A stretch of DNA of 64,000 nucleotides from Apostichopus japonicus (Eukaryota; Echinodermata; Holothuroidea; Aspidochirotida; Stichopodidae). Where the stretch lies: positions 20,639,001 to 20,703,000 of the forward strand of contig NC_092569.1 of assembly GCF_037975245.1 (NCBI RefSeq). Direction: 5' to 3'. The translations under genes and the position numbers were made by a program. The notes beneath the pieces are model-generated. The model searched no databases and was not told the DNA's origin. It was given only the letters and a program-made list of their open reading frames with translations. Below, piece after piece: positions 35,052 through 47,366 of this stretch; the first letter of the stretch is position 1, and each line of letters starts with the position of its first letter.

Positions 35052-37666
35052 ATTATACGTCCATCAATACGTGTGATTTGTTGATTGAGGCAATTTTTCG
35101 TTGCAAAATGTGACAAATAGGTCTCATTAAAACCAACCAGCATTAAAAGTCACTGCCCGAATCTATGAGTCAGTTATTAAGCAAAATACTTTTTCAGGAC
35201 TTTGCAAGTCAAATTAAATGTAGTAATAAATGTGACAAAAACATGATATTATATATCTGCTCTCAACAATACACATCGTGCTTAATACTTCTTTATTATT
35301 ATAATCATCATCTTGGTCTTCATGTCTGTATAAGTTATCTTTGACACTAAATATCCATTATGTTTACACTACTCAACGTCGAGTCAGCTAGTCTATGGGC
35401 AAGAATAAACACGAACGGAACAGTTTAACCAGAGGGATTTAATAAGGATGTCATACATGGTATTAATATCACCTAACGGTTTATGCAGTGTAATGGATAA
35501 AAGAGTACATGCTGAGCGTTAATATATAATCACGCCATACGTCATCAATAAATAATAAAGTTCTTCAGTATGGTATAGTGTAGTATCAGCATGCCAGAGA
35601 TTTATTACAACTTACTATCACCTTCAAGTGTTCTTTATTCTCTGTTCAAACTGGTATAATGGCTCAACTTTGTTGCTTGCAATGTCAACTGATTGGTTGA
35701 TTAACACATTAGTAATAATAACATTCATAGTTAACCGTTTAGAATGGTTACTTAGTCAATGGATGGCTAAATCATGAGCACACACTTGCAATATTCATTT
35801 CAAGTTTGGTGTTGTAGAAAGAAAAAAAACACATCTTAATTTGTCCATACAATATCACGTACATGATTAATAACACTAACCTTGCCTTGACACCGTATCA
35901 AAGGGCTAATATTTAGTCTATAGAAATGGCTCAAAATGTGTCTAACTTTCTTCTGAAAACTTCTAAACATTTCTTCTGACGAAGTTCCCTGACCCCTTAC
36001 ACGGGAGTCGGCTTAAACGACCTTATAGCGCGCAATACCTACTTTTTTTAAATAATATTCTTGAATTTCCTCTTGATATATAGACATTTATTGCACAGCA
36101 TTTGATATCATGTATATTATTACTTAAGACAACGTTGTGGTCTTTAATTGTTTTATTGGTTAAAGGTAAATGACGAAAACATGGTGAATACCTGTAATTA
36201 GAGAGTGTTGGAACTTCCACATGTTTCAAAGATTTATCTAGATTTAATAACACTGGTCAAGGTATGGTATAATTATTAGTGACGGTTTTCATACTTTGAT
36301 ACTGCTATCTTTTAGGCTTCACTTCTCCACGGTAGGTTGAAGGTACTTCAAGATTGAAGTAGTTTATATGTTAAGCAAATATAATACATAGAATGATATG
36401 TTATTGGAATTTCTAAAATAACTTTATTCTCTGCATGTATGAACACTGCGATTACATATGTATATTGAACTTTTCAGATGATTCTGATATTGTAAATATT
36501 AACCCCTTTTCTCATATGTGTAACTATCGTTACCATTCCGTGGTGTTGTGGTTCCTTGGTATTGAATATTTACAAAACGGTTTTACGCAAAATGTAACTG
36601 CGGAAATGAATATTGACTATCGAATTGAGTCTTTGCGAAATAATATATATTTTGAAGAATCTTGCAAACTTTCCCTATTGTTTGGATATTCTTTTTGTAC
36701 AATTTGGTCACTTTAAGTCTTGTGTCTAAGCAACTACCTGTACGAAACATTGTCAAAATATTTATATTTACAAAAGCAGTCAAACTATTACCGGAAATAG
36801 AGCAAAGCTTGTTAAATAATCAGGATAGATTGGAGTCATGGTGGAGCATGAGACACATGTTCTTTCAGTTTTGTTGAAACGAAAATGAAGTAGCCTCATT
36901 CCATAAATAAATTAATTACATTTTTGGTAATGAAAAATATCCTTGTAGTATTTGAAACGTAAAGAACTTTAGAAAGAAATTAAGAAAATATAACATTAAT
37001 TAAAGGGTGCCGTTTTGTGGGGGAAAAAAATCAATATTGGAATTTGCGATATAGAATATAAAAGCGTCCATGTTATGAGAACGTTTTGAGATAATTTTGC
37101 TGTTTGCTTCTCCAAATCTGCAATTGAATGTGTGACGCCCCCCGCCCCCCCCCCCCGCTGCCCGATTGAACCGTGTAACAACGAATCTATCAATGACATT
37201 GATCGGTACACGTATCATCTGGGTCAAGTCTATTTTCCTGGTTATTCGTTCATAATTATGAACGAAAATAAAGTATTAAACCTGTTACTGTAAATTTCGT
37301 CCGACATATTCCTCATCATAAATAGTCCAGTCCACTCTAAGAAAAGTCATTCTTAAAAAAAAAATAAACACAAGAACTATTTGTACTGGTTCTTTCTCTT
37401 CTTTTAGACTTACTCTGTTTCAAATTGTCGATTAGGAGATCGGATCAAGTAATTAGACGAAACAGATTAACATTCTTCTCCTAACCCATTCCATTCAACC
37501 CACCCACCCACAACCAAGGCCCCCTCCCACACCCAACCAACACCCCACCCCAACAAAAACCTACACCCAACGCTCCCCTCCTCACATCCAACACAGAATG
37601 ATCAGGCGTTGATACCCTCAGATGATGGAACAATTAGCATTTGCAGTATCTCCGAGTTTATACGTT
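35052..37666. other. Intergenic spacer downstream of gene B (duplicate of the A-C spacer)
   Basis: Follows 9789-12568 base by base with indels, including loss of about 200 bp near 36310 and about 100 bp near 35828 relative to copy 1. It holds a C-rich run at 37138-37157. No exon seen. Confidence 0.7.
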
Positions 37667-38774
37667 CTTACGAGGGCCCATTGTAGCCTAACGCTAGTTA
37701 CTGATAGTGAGGAACCCAATGTTATAATATAGAAAGTATTTGAAATGGCCTACGTGACAAATCAATATTTGAAAAATTAGGTCGGGTTACCGTGCCAGAA
37801 TGTTATTTATGTAATGAGCAATACACGATTGTTCTGGTATATTCCTTATGATGGCACGCTGGTCTCGTTTCCCGTCGGTTTACGTGAAATCCCGTTGTAC
37901 GCTGTGCACGTATCTTCGTGGATTCTCTGGAATGTTCGCGAGACATGCAAGGGACTTCCGGGAACGGAACACTGGGTCCAATTGTTACTCAGGTGTATCA
38001 AGAAAGATCTAGATGATTCTTGACATGGCGAATCGTATAAAAACCCGCCCCAGATCGGAAAGTTTCTCAGTTTCTGAACAAATACAAGCGACCACACATA
38101 TTATACCATTCTACTATCGTCAGTGCTCAATTGCCAGTAGTTTCTGAGGGATTGAGATATAGATACCAAAATTGATTCTACACTTCCATTCAGAAGTTTG
38201 AAGAGGACTTTTCTGTAAAACTACAGTTTTCCAGTCTTTATTTCGGAGAAGGTGAAGAATTTTTGTCTCCGTTGAGGAAGTTCATTACGCCAGGAGTTGG
38301 TAGCTATAAAGCTGATTTTGGACTGACTCTGGTAATATTTAGTTGGCGAGAAGTTCGACTTGTGCTTCACTCGATTGTGGCTGGAAGTCCGTCTTCTATT
38401 TTGGAGTACGCCGGAAAGAAGGTGACTGTTGTTTCTGGGATCGCGAGAGACTTCGTCGAGGACCAGTGAATTTCGCAGTACAACGGACCGAGAATCGTCG
38501 TCATCAAGGTCGCGGCCGCTGAGGGATATCGCCGTTGGAAGAGACCAGCGTGTTTTAAAGTGTATCCTATCTTGTAAAGTTTGTGAGTAATTTTCTATAT
38601 ATATTTGTAATTACCACTTGTTGTTGTTGGTTCAAACTCCATTGTTCAATATAGTTTACGTTCTCATTCAAATTCTCTAGACTCGTCAATTTGTCTGTGT
38701 TCCTCCCAGAAACGAACCAGGATGGTGTCTCGTTAAAAATTAATTATCGAGACCTCTCGCATTCCAACGTAACA
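37667..38774. mobile_element. Solo-LTR-like insertion, 1108 bp, with target duplication acgtt
   Basis: Flanked by acgtt at 37662-37666 and 38775-38779. The paralogous site at 12564-12568 has a single acgtt and no insert. The ends read cttacgaggg... and ...aacgtaaca, i.e. a short inverted pair close to TGTTACG/CGTAACA with a damaged 5' tip. A TATA-like tataaaaa lies at 38036-38043. No protein domain was found, so a solo LTR is the best reading; a non-autonomous DNA element is possible. Confidence 0.7.
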
Positions 38775-38779
38775 ACGTT

Positions 38780-39956
38780 ATGAGAATGCAAATAGCAAAC
38801 CGGCAAACTATTCCTATAGATATACAGAGCATTTATCAATGAGATTGATACATATTGCATTATATAGAAGTAACATATGACCTCGCACACTTTCTTCTCA
38901 GTTAGCATGTTAACCACATATGTTGATAGATTTTGAAATATCAATAATACTTGTGACGTTTCTACCACCCTCAGATAGGTGTCAATAAAACAATGGATTT
39001 GCTCACAAATAAATTACTGGTGACAGACCATCACCTTTTTCTATAAGGCTTTTCCTTCTGTATACTAGTAGATATATTATTTGGTAACAGGCAGTGCGGA
39101 AAACGTGCATGTGCCTACGTTTTCTAAATTCTTTACTATATTACCCGAATTTCCAGCGTGAAATTTGTAAATAAACTTCTTTGCACCATCGGACAACGTA
39201 TAATCATTATCATTGTTAATTTTGTTCTACGCAATTGAATATTTCGTTAATTCGTTAAATAGTTAATCGTCAAAAGTGTTCATATTAAGAGATATTGCCT
39301 TTCTTTAAGCTAGTTGCTATCAGGTACAAGAAAATGTCGAGTTTCTCCCCAATAGTAGAATTTCAATAAGAATGATGACGATATAAAATGTTTGTCATAG
39401 ACAGTATATTTGTCATTTAAGAAAAGATGTTTTTGAAAACGTTCTTAAAAATATTGAATGTAATAATGAAATAAAATATAGAAATATTACTAGCAAAAAG
39501 CAGAAAACAACGGTACATGATAAATATTTATGACTAAACATGTCATCCTGTGTCATTTAGTTTGGATATTTATTGATTTTTAATCAAATGAACTTGATAA
39601 ATAGAAAAATGTGTGTCAGTGACTAAGTTTTAAAAACATCTCAAACACTAGTGATATCGTAATAAGAAGCCAAATTCAACACATGAAAATAAAAATAAAA
39701 TGAACCAAGGGTCAACATCGTTCTAGTTTCTAAATTAGGGTATTTTGTATATGATATGTACCGGGTTAAACAGTTTTAACCACAAGGAATTTAACGAAGT
39801 AATGTTTTTAAGCTTTCTCAATATGCATGGGAATAACGAATTTGGCATTGATCTTCTAAATAAATCTTCGCCTTTCTATTGTTTCTGTCCTTTTACGTTT
39901 GCTAATGCTACATGTTTGTTCCAAGTTGATTCTTTGGTTTTGAGTGAAATTACCGG
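38780..39956. other. Spacer between the LTR-like insertion and gene D
   Basis: Matches 12569-13620 of copy 1. It contains about 120 bp (about 39280-39420) absent from copy 1, and lacks the roughly 300 bp that carries the normal 3' end in gene C. No exon seen. Confidence 0.65.
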
Positions 39957-40153
39957 TTAAGTGAACAGTCTGAGGCAAATTCCAGTATCCCAGCCACCGT
40001 TATCTATACCGTTCAGACTCGATGCATAACAGTTACGGTGCCACCACGCACCTGCATGTCGAACGGCACAGTTGTTGCCGGAAATGTCGTTATCTCTATC
40101 CTGTGTTGTAAACGATTGTCCATTGTGGAAATCCAGGTAATCGTATGCTTTTT
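39957..40153 (-). CDS. Gene D last exon, truncated FReD end
   Basis: Minus strand: YDYLDFHNGQSFTTQDRDND, the Ca2+ loop with ISGNNC, GAWWHRNCYASSLNG, GGWDTGICLRLFT and stop. The second Cys of the family's C-terminal pair and the MKxRP end are absent. The stop codon comes from what is flanking DNA in gene C. Confidence 0.7.
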
Positions 40154-42939
40154 CTAAAAGCAAATGAAGAGGAAAAGTACAAAACAAAAATCCAGCCTAT
40201 ATAATTATAAATTTCAAAGTCATGTCTACATTTTGGAGAGCATAGTAGAAAATACGTATAGCGTGCATGGAATAAAAAAAAAACAATGATTTGAGGCCAA
40301 ATTCAGGACTATTCCGAAATGTGATTGAAAAAGTTAAATATAGGCTGCTTTGATAATAGACAGAAAGGAAAGTGCTTTACCGAAGCTCCCCGAGTAGTCT
40401 CCAAGTTCCTCTAGCACGTAGTTGCCTGATTCCGGGCCAATACGGAAAGAGTTCCATTGAAGATATATTTTTGCATCTAAGGGACTGAACAGTAAGTCGA
40501 TCCTCAGCTCGTATGTTCTCTGTTTGGATATGTAGTGAACCATTTCGTTTCCAAGCCAGAATTCACCTTCCGAACTTCCAAAGCCGTCTTTATAGTCTAT
40601 CCAATCACGCTGGAAGTCAACGGATCCGTTGAATCGATACTGAAAGTACTACATTAATATAATCCTTTATAAATTACACCAGTTTAATACAATCGCGTCC
40701 TTAATATGTTGGTATGGAGCCTTTTAATAACCAGTGACATATTTGTGATAAGATGCAGTTAGTTGGTAATTTTCTTTTATACAAATATATAACCATGGCC
40801 GAATTAAATCTTCAATAAGAATGAATTCAATACTTGATAAAGTTATTTCAGTATATTTCTGCAGGCAGTGAGCATTTCTAGGAATAAATGCAATGGAATA
40901 GCTACCATTTTGTTTTCTTGTTAACCAGGAAAATGTTGCTTTTAAAATCTGTATAAGGCAGCGACATGTTAGACCCCAACCATAGGGACTATCTTTCTGA
41001 AATTTAAATGATATAAAGCTGGATTTCTGAACGAAAATATATTTTAAAATAACAACAACTTTAATTATCGCCACATATTATACATTAACACTCAACAACT
41101 CATACACACCCCTCTTATTACAATCATATTATTGAACACGTTTGGGTCGAGAGAGCTTTAAGGGGACACAAACACCACTCGTGATTTTTGACTCATTTAA
41201 AACGGATATCATTGTGAAGAACACCTCCCCAAAACAGCTAAAATAACTTTGGTTCCGTTTTGTGAAATATCTTAGTTTAAAAGTCGTGTCTGTTATAACT
41301 TTCATTACTTTTGTACTCGTGTTGTTATAGCATCACTGCGATCCGTAACATTCTACTTATACCCTTCGTTATCTTTTCATATTTTCAATAGAATGCCAAC
41401 CTTCCTTAACTCTGATGCCATCATTAGGTCATGTCCGGAATTTCAATATTTCAGATTCGTAGTTCATTTCCTTTTTAAATTATATACCTTTAGGTAAATC
41501 AAGATATCAACAGTTGAAGGACTTGTGGCTTGATGATGCCGTATTTAGATTTGGTTAAGTGTTTATCCTTATGTGTGAGGCACAGTAAATTCTGTTGTAT
41601 CTCCCAAGTGCAATAAGATTGCCGTAGCTGTGTTAGGGAAGTTGTTGTTTTTTTTACACTAATCTCTGTAACAAATACCAATATTGGTGGTTTGGTTTAT
41701 TTCTCCTTAAGCAAAACTCACCATCCATCCATCCTGGCAGTAGACATCGAATGGATTGCTTGGCCAAGTAAGCGGGTACAATTTGTTAACGCCTTCGTCA
41801 GTAGAAACATGGTCGTAAATATCTTGGCAGTCTCGCACATGCGCACACGTCACACCGTCTCCCCAAAAGGCTTCATTGCAAGAACAATGGTGGTCGTCAT
41901 CTTTGTGCACACAGGTTGCATCAACACTAGAGGAGTATGAGCTGCACGTCAGGACGTTATTATTACAAGAACAAGTTTCAGTACAGCCTGCATTTACCTT
42001 CTTTGTACCACCCTGAAATATACAAGTGTATATACACGCATTAATCGTTAGTTGGTTCATAACTAAACCACTATTTTAATAAATTATTGTCGGTCAAACC
42101 GCAATGACTTAGTACCACTCAGAAGAGAGACACTGTGGATGCAACGCCTTCGCACCATTCAACCTCATGGGCTCAACATTCAGGAAGGACATAACTAACC
42201 TTTCTTCTCCCCCCCCCCCCGGTATCCCCTTGTTCTACCTCTGTCACCCCTCTTTACCTTGCTCTCTTGCACTTCTTTTCTCCACAATTTCCTATCTTTG
42301 TCCTTCTGCAGTTTTTTCACTACCCTCTTCACTTAATTTTTATTTGTCTCTCTACAGTTGATCTCCTACCTCTCCTCTTCCCCATGTTGGTTTATTTCTT
42401 CTCTCCACCCCCTTTCAACTAATCCTTTTATACCACTCTATTTTGTGTTCACCCTGCTCATTAACATATCTGTAATCTGTGCTTGTTGTAGTTTGTCTCT
42501 GTTACTATTACTTGTCGGAGAAGATCCTGCTAGGATCGAAACGTCAGGCCCACTTACTTTTAGACATTCTCTTAAACATGATTTTTAGTTTATAACAGTT
42601 TGCTAACAGTTTTTACTTATTATTTAGAATTGATTGTACTGTAAAAAAAATCATAATATTAGCTTATTAGATTATTAATGGAGTAACATGCAAAACTGTT
42701 ATAGTTTAGTTTCATTAATTTGATTCGTAAATAACGATTAGCTGAAAATGCCCATGTATCATTGTATACTTGTTAAGGGTAACGAAGGTAGATATGCATT
42801 ACAGTGCATTCAGCTTAAACATCTCTGATTAAAATCATTTACACCCATATAGAAAACCCTAGACTTAGGTTTACCTGGTGTCAGGTAAACCTATACCCGA
42901 GGTAACACTAAGCTCCAGCTATAACGCGCTGAAACACCA

Positions 42940-42990
<51 letters not shown>

Positions 42991-43242
42991 TGGGTGTGTA
43001 TGTGGACCATCTTACCGGAATGACATTGTAAGTGTTATGGTAGCATCCATGGTAGCATCCACACTGGTTTGGATTCACACAATCACCACCTTTCATCAAA
43101 TATCCACTAGGACAAATGCAGGCGTCTTGCCCGGAACAATTATTGTAGCAGCCAAACAAGCCATCGGGATCTTCACAAGTGAACTCACAGGTACAAGTCA
43201 TCCACTGCATATTAGTGGGACAGGATTCCGGAGTACTCATCA
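39957..43242 (-). CDS. Gene D: TIL-EGF-FReD gene, convergent with gene B, C-terminally truncated
   Basis: Minus-strand exons 43016-43242 (TIL), 41722-42012 (VWC/EGF-like, 291 nt), 40381-40639 (FReD middle, 259 nt) and 39957-40153 (FReD end) give one open frame with agreeing phases. Oddities: a 12-bp in-frame duplication gives GCYHGCYH in the TIL domain. One EGF-region Cys seen in gene C (SYSCSVDATC) is Ser here (SYSSSVDATC). A deletion of about 300 bp relative to gene C removes the last 20 or so codons, so the frame ends ICLRLFT with TAA at 39957. The signal peptide and stalk exons are not clearly identified; a weak phase 1-1 candidate lies at 43400-43471. It may be a truncated functional gene or a pseudogene. 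Confidence 0.6.
40381..40639 (-). CDS. Gene D FReD middle exon
   Basis: 259 nt, open: GSVDFQRDWIDYKDGFGSSE, GEFWLGNEMVHYISKQRTYE, NYVLEELGDYSGSF. Acceptor tactttcag, donor gtaaag. Canonical FReD core. Confidence 0.85.
41722..42012 (-). CDS. Gene D VWC-like/EGF-like exon and start of FReD
   Basis: 291 nt, phase 0-0: GGTKKVNAGCTETCSCNNNV, then CSCNEAFWGDGVTC, VRDCQDIYDHVSTDEG, and NPFDVYCQDGWM before donor gtgagt. Unlike gene C it has no stop. One Cys of the EGF-like part is replaced by Ser. Confidence 0.85.
42470..42580. repeat. Dispersed repeat, inverted relative to 44085-44215
   Basis: Contains gatcctgctaggatc (near-palindrome, 42523-42537) followed by gaaacgtcaggcc. The same block occurs in inverted orientation at 44085-44215, on the other side of the D TIL exon. 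Confidence 0.75.
42942..42987. repeat. (TA)n microsatellite
   Basis: A pure TA run just inside the intron that follows the D TIL exon. It creates a spurious IYIYIY reading frame. Confidence 0.95.
43016..43242 (-). CDS. Gene D TIL-type exon
   Basis: 227 nt, i.e. the family's 215 plus a 12-bp duplication. Minus strand after ttccttgcag: MSTPESCPTNMQWMTCTCEF, CYNNCSGQDACICPSGYLMK, CVNPNQCGCYHGCYHNTYNV and IP at the donor. The CxCPxGY signature is clear. An upstream in-frame ATG at 43285 would give a hydrophobic start, but those bases are the polypyrimidine tract of the acceptor. Confidence 0.8.
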
Positions 43243-43249
43243 CTGCAAG

Positions 43250-44985
43250 GAAAAACAAAACAAAGTTTAGACTCCCTGTTGCCAATATACTGATGATACA
43301 TTTGATTCAGTGAACGATCTCTTCTTTGTGGTATGCAAGAGACGGAATAAACGTAAATATATCAACAGGATACGGAAATTGTATTATTTGACAACTTACA
43401 ACACAACGTAGTATCCCTATTCTTGTTCATCAGATGAAAAACTGTTTCTGTGATGAATTCACCGTTAGAAACTGTTTGTTTTTGTCTTCTGAATGATATT
43501 GATTTGCTGATAAATATTCATGTCTCTTTACTATTTTGCTTAAAGTTTCTCCATTTTGGGATAATGATTATCTTGAAATGCACATTTAAAATCGTTAGCA
43601 ATTAGTTGCTCACAACGTTGCTGGGTTTGGAAGATATGGATGTATTGATGACTTTTTTGTGCGAAATACTATTGCAAAAATAAAGCCAAAGAACAGAAAG
43701 TAACGAAACAAAAGCAAAAGCAAAATGCTGTGTTCCGGTAAGTAATGGAGGTCGATTATTCGTTATGGATTTTAATAGTGATGAACTCTAAATGAAATTG
43801 GAATAGAAAATAGTGTCAATGAGAAACAAGAACATATTGACTTCGACAAAATTAAAACACTGCTATTGTTAACAATGAAAGCAAATTCCTGAACGAAGAA
43901 ACAGGAGTATAAGCAAAGATCACTCTATTCACAGAGATAATCAAGTACAGAGTGGGAAATTATGTCTAGTTTACCAACCGTAAAAGGATAGCTAACAAAG
44001 ACTTTTAAGTTTTGGGAAAAAAAAGAAGAAAATAGGTACAGAGCCAAACAAACAATACGTTTAACGGTAACCTTCGCTTGTTTATTGATGTGTAAAAGTA
44101 AGTTGGCCTGACGTTTCGATCCTAGCAGGATCTTCTTCAGAGGCTTAATGACAAGTAACAGTAACAGGAGGGACAAAAACACGCACAGAATACAGACAGG
44201 TTAATGAGCACGATGAACACAATGAGATAGATGATAGGTGAATTTTATTTTGTTTATTGACGTGTGACAACTTCATGGCCACACAAACATTAATTAAACC
44301 ACACGATAACTATATAAACGTTTATATTCAACACAGGTCTTTGACAATTTGAGCTATACAAACAATATGTTCACTGTTATAGCAGCCTTTTATTGCAAGG
44401 CGAGAGCAACTCGATCACTTCCTTTTAAACTAATATTCCCACCGCCAAGTTTTAAATTGATTGTTATGACAATTTGAGAAATTGTATGTATGCCTATCTC
44501 AGATTGGGAATTTCTTGAACAGAGTGAAGTCCGAAAGCAGCAACTCTGAAGTCTTATCATTTATATCATCTTCAAAGAGATGAACTACAAAATGCAGGTA
44601 ATGGAAGAAATTCGAAATACTTGTGTCTCGTTAGGACCACTTTTTGCATAGTTTTTTCTTCAGTAACAACAATGCATAGGGATTACGCATTTGAACTTGT
44701 ACTAATATTAATCATGATGTTTTCATTTTCAATTTGTGTTGCATGCCGATTATTATGCTGCATTCTTTTTTTCCGACTTTGTTTGTATCAATGCAGGCTA
44801 ATCTAGAACAATTTGATAGGTATCGATGTACATGTTTAACATATCCATTACAAGAATATAGATATAAGAGCTTTCTAGTCTTGATCATCAAACTGCGAAT
44901 CGATAAAAAATAAACAAGTACCGTTAAGGGTTAGGAATTACTATCATTCTCTGTTATAACACTACACGTCTTTGTTTATTTTCTT
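43250..44985. other. Spacer between divergent genes D and E
   Basis: Should hold the 5' ends of D (minus) and E (plus). Candidates only: a minus-strand phase 1-1 stretch at 43400-43471 and a plus-strand hydrophobic reading frame from ATG 44672 (FELVLILIMMFSFSI) with a weak donor near 44736. An inverted copy of the 42470 repeat sits at 44085-44215. Nothing else recognised. Confidence 0.5.
44085..44215. repeat. Inverted partner of the 42470-42580 repeat
   Basis: Contains ggcctgacgtttcgatccta and gcaggatcttcttcagagg; the complement of 42470-42580 with about 20 extra bp. Confidence 0.75.
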
Positions 44986-44991
44986 CAACAG

Positions 44992-45048
44992 ATGCAACGT
45001 CTAGTACACCTACTGTTAAAACTCATGAGACGACTGATCGTCCTACAG
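44992..45048 (+). pseudogene. Pseudogene E stalk exon, 57-nt class
   Basis: 57 nt, phase 1-1, DATSSTPTVKTHETTDRPT, acceptor cttcaacag, donor gtaaat. Still open. Confidence 0.6.
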
Positions 45049-45319
45049 GTAAATATTGTACAGATATATTATTAATTGATGTTTAAGTAACGTTACCTGA
45101 GTTAACGGGAGGTGTATAGGTATTTGCAGAGCAAGACTAAACACGAGTGAATCGCACTTTAGAAACATAACGAAACAAAAATTATACCATTATCGTGAGA
45201 TTTAGTATCTCATTTCACAAACTCCATTCTGTGCTAAAACATTCAAGAACGATCGAAATATGTTTATTTACTGAACATTTTTACACTTCTAAAATCATGA
45301 ATTGAATATTTATCTAACA

Positions 45320-46315
45320 TATCAGAGGCAAACATAACCACAGTGGGCAATTACAAGACAACAGACTGATCACCGAAATTAGCACACACAAACATTATTT
45401 GCAAATCTTCTCAAATTGATACGTACAAATAGTATAATACAATACTGAGTGACTTCTGAACTCATTTTCTCAACTTGACTGGACGTAAGTGAGATTCTTA
45501 GGCCAAACGACCGGTGCACATTCGTTTATACGATTAAAAGAGAATGTACAATTCTTAATGTTGTTTTGACATTTAAGATTCATGTATTTTTACTTCACCT
45601 GTCAGACATATCGTCAAAATCCAACCACAGTGCAGGACAATTGCCAAACATGTGGTCATGAAACAGGTAAATATACGCCATTATTTATAACTTGCATTCC
45701 TCTTTTCAGTTCCACCCAACGTTTACGCAATCCGACTAACATGTTAGATAGGTGAATTTCATAAGGAACATTACTCAATTCGACGTATATAAATATAAGA
45801 AAGCATATGACGGATAAATATCCCTTGATACAAATAAATTAAATTTTTCGTTCTTCATGTTGATTTATTCTTCAAAATTCATGTAATATTAACTGTGTTT
45901 TCTTTGAAATGATCAGACGTCAAATCCAACCATTCTTGACAATAATTCATAACGTCAGCTGTATTTAGTAGGAGAAATGATGGTGATTATCCATCCATAC
46001 AATTCCTTAAAATTGTCAAGCTTTTCACATTTCATGTGGTGTATTATTGTCTTTTATATACATACACATTGTCTACACATTATTGTCTTTTATATACATA
46101 TACATTGTATTATTGTCTTGTATATACATAGTCAAATCCAACCACAGAGAACATTAACGAAATAAGCGATCATACTGTTGGTTAATATCAGAACAATAAC
46201 TAATATACCTTCGTTAAGAGATTGATATTCAAGTTTGATGTATTTGTAAGCATTTTTCTTCACCTTTCAGACAAACCGTCAAATTCAACCACAGTGCAGG
46301 ATAATTACCAAACAG
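45320..46315 (+). repeat. Tandem decayed stalk-exon copies in pseudogene E
   Basis: The word tcaaatccaaccaca (with changes) recurs near 45330, 45613, 45918, 46132 and 46280, most preceded by cag. The copy 46271-46315 is open in phase 1 (DKPSNSTTVQDNYQT). The copy 45606-45666 has an extra base and hits a stop. Confidence 0.6.
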
Positions 46316-47366
46316 GTGATCATACAACATGTTAATATACGCCAGTATTTATTACTTGCTTTCCTCTTTTCAGTTCTGACCAAAGTTTACGCAATCCGAC
46401 TAACATGTAAGATAGGTGACTTTTATAAGGAGCATTACTCAATTCGACGTATATACGTGTAAGGAAGCAAACGATGGGTGAATATCACTTCATACAAATA
46501 ATGAACAATAACTAATATTCCTTTATTTCATTTCTAACAATGATTCGTACAGTCCAAATAGGTTTATTACCATATTAAATGACCGGCTCATCTCGAATTA
46601 AATTAAGTCAATGTAAAGGAGAATCACAAATGAAAATTAAAATGAATCAGCGATTACAAAAATAAGTTCTGGTAAGCATTTTGAATAGATTTCACTGTAT
46701 TGCGTCGGCAGAAAGATGTATGACAGTTATTAGAAAATCTGACAGAATACACATCATGTAAATGACATACAAATGTAAATCGATAGAGAGATGAATCTGA
46801 TCCAAACTAACATTGTAATATATCTTAACGCGGAATCAAAGATTCTTTAAAATGTAGTTCTCTGTTAAGTACTGACAAGTTAGAACTATAAGTCTGAGGA
46901 TAGCATTGTATCTTATAATGCAATCACGGACTTATTGTTGGTTTCTTCTATCACAAAATAAAAATAAATGGATTTTTAATGCTTTTATCTTATTTTATAT
47001 ATTGTTACAGATGTCAATCCAAGTACAGTAAAAACTACTTACAAATCAACCGACCATTCAACAGTTAAACAAGTAAGAATAACGTTACTAACGAACGGAA
47101 TGTTTAGTTTAAATTTTAGTTGTGATAAGAATATTTTCTGCATTTCATTTCACTTCATTTTATGATATTATTTTTATTCTGTTGTAAATATTTTTCTTCT
47201 TTTTATCTTATAGTTACAAAATTACGTCCAAGCACTGCTGAAATTTTTAAAACAAATGATAGAATTATTGATGAATAATTACCGTCAAGCAGTAATATAT
47301 GCACAAACTAAATTGTCTCATAAAAGATTAACGACATTAAAATTAGCCAAAATAACGGAAGTTAGA

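Larger units (their letters stand above)
28893..42390. repeat. Segmental duplication, copy 2 (most of gene B plus gene D)
   Basis: Begins at tcagagaacccgtttt (compare 2662) and ends in the pyrimidine tract shared with about 16200. It contains the 1.1-kb LTR-like insertion that is absent from copy 1. Confidence 0.85.

Noticed and set aside
42878-43270. Plus-strand reading frame across the D TIL exon
   Set aside because: It runs through a TA microsatellite and is the antisense shadow of a clear TIL exon.
43250-43285. Hydrophobic start before the D TIL exon as a signal peptide
   Set aside because: The bases are a polypyrimidine tract ending in cag at the position where every other TIL exon has its acceptor. 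The E locus shows the same artefact at 53211. Not fully excluded for D.
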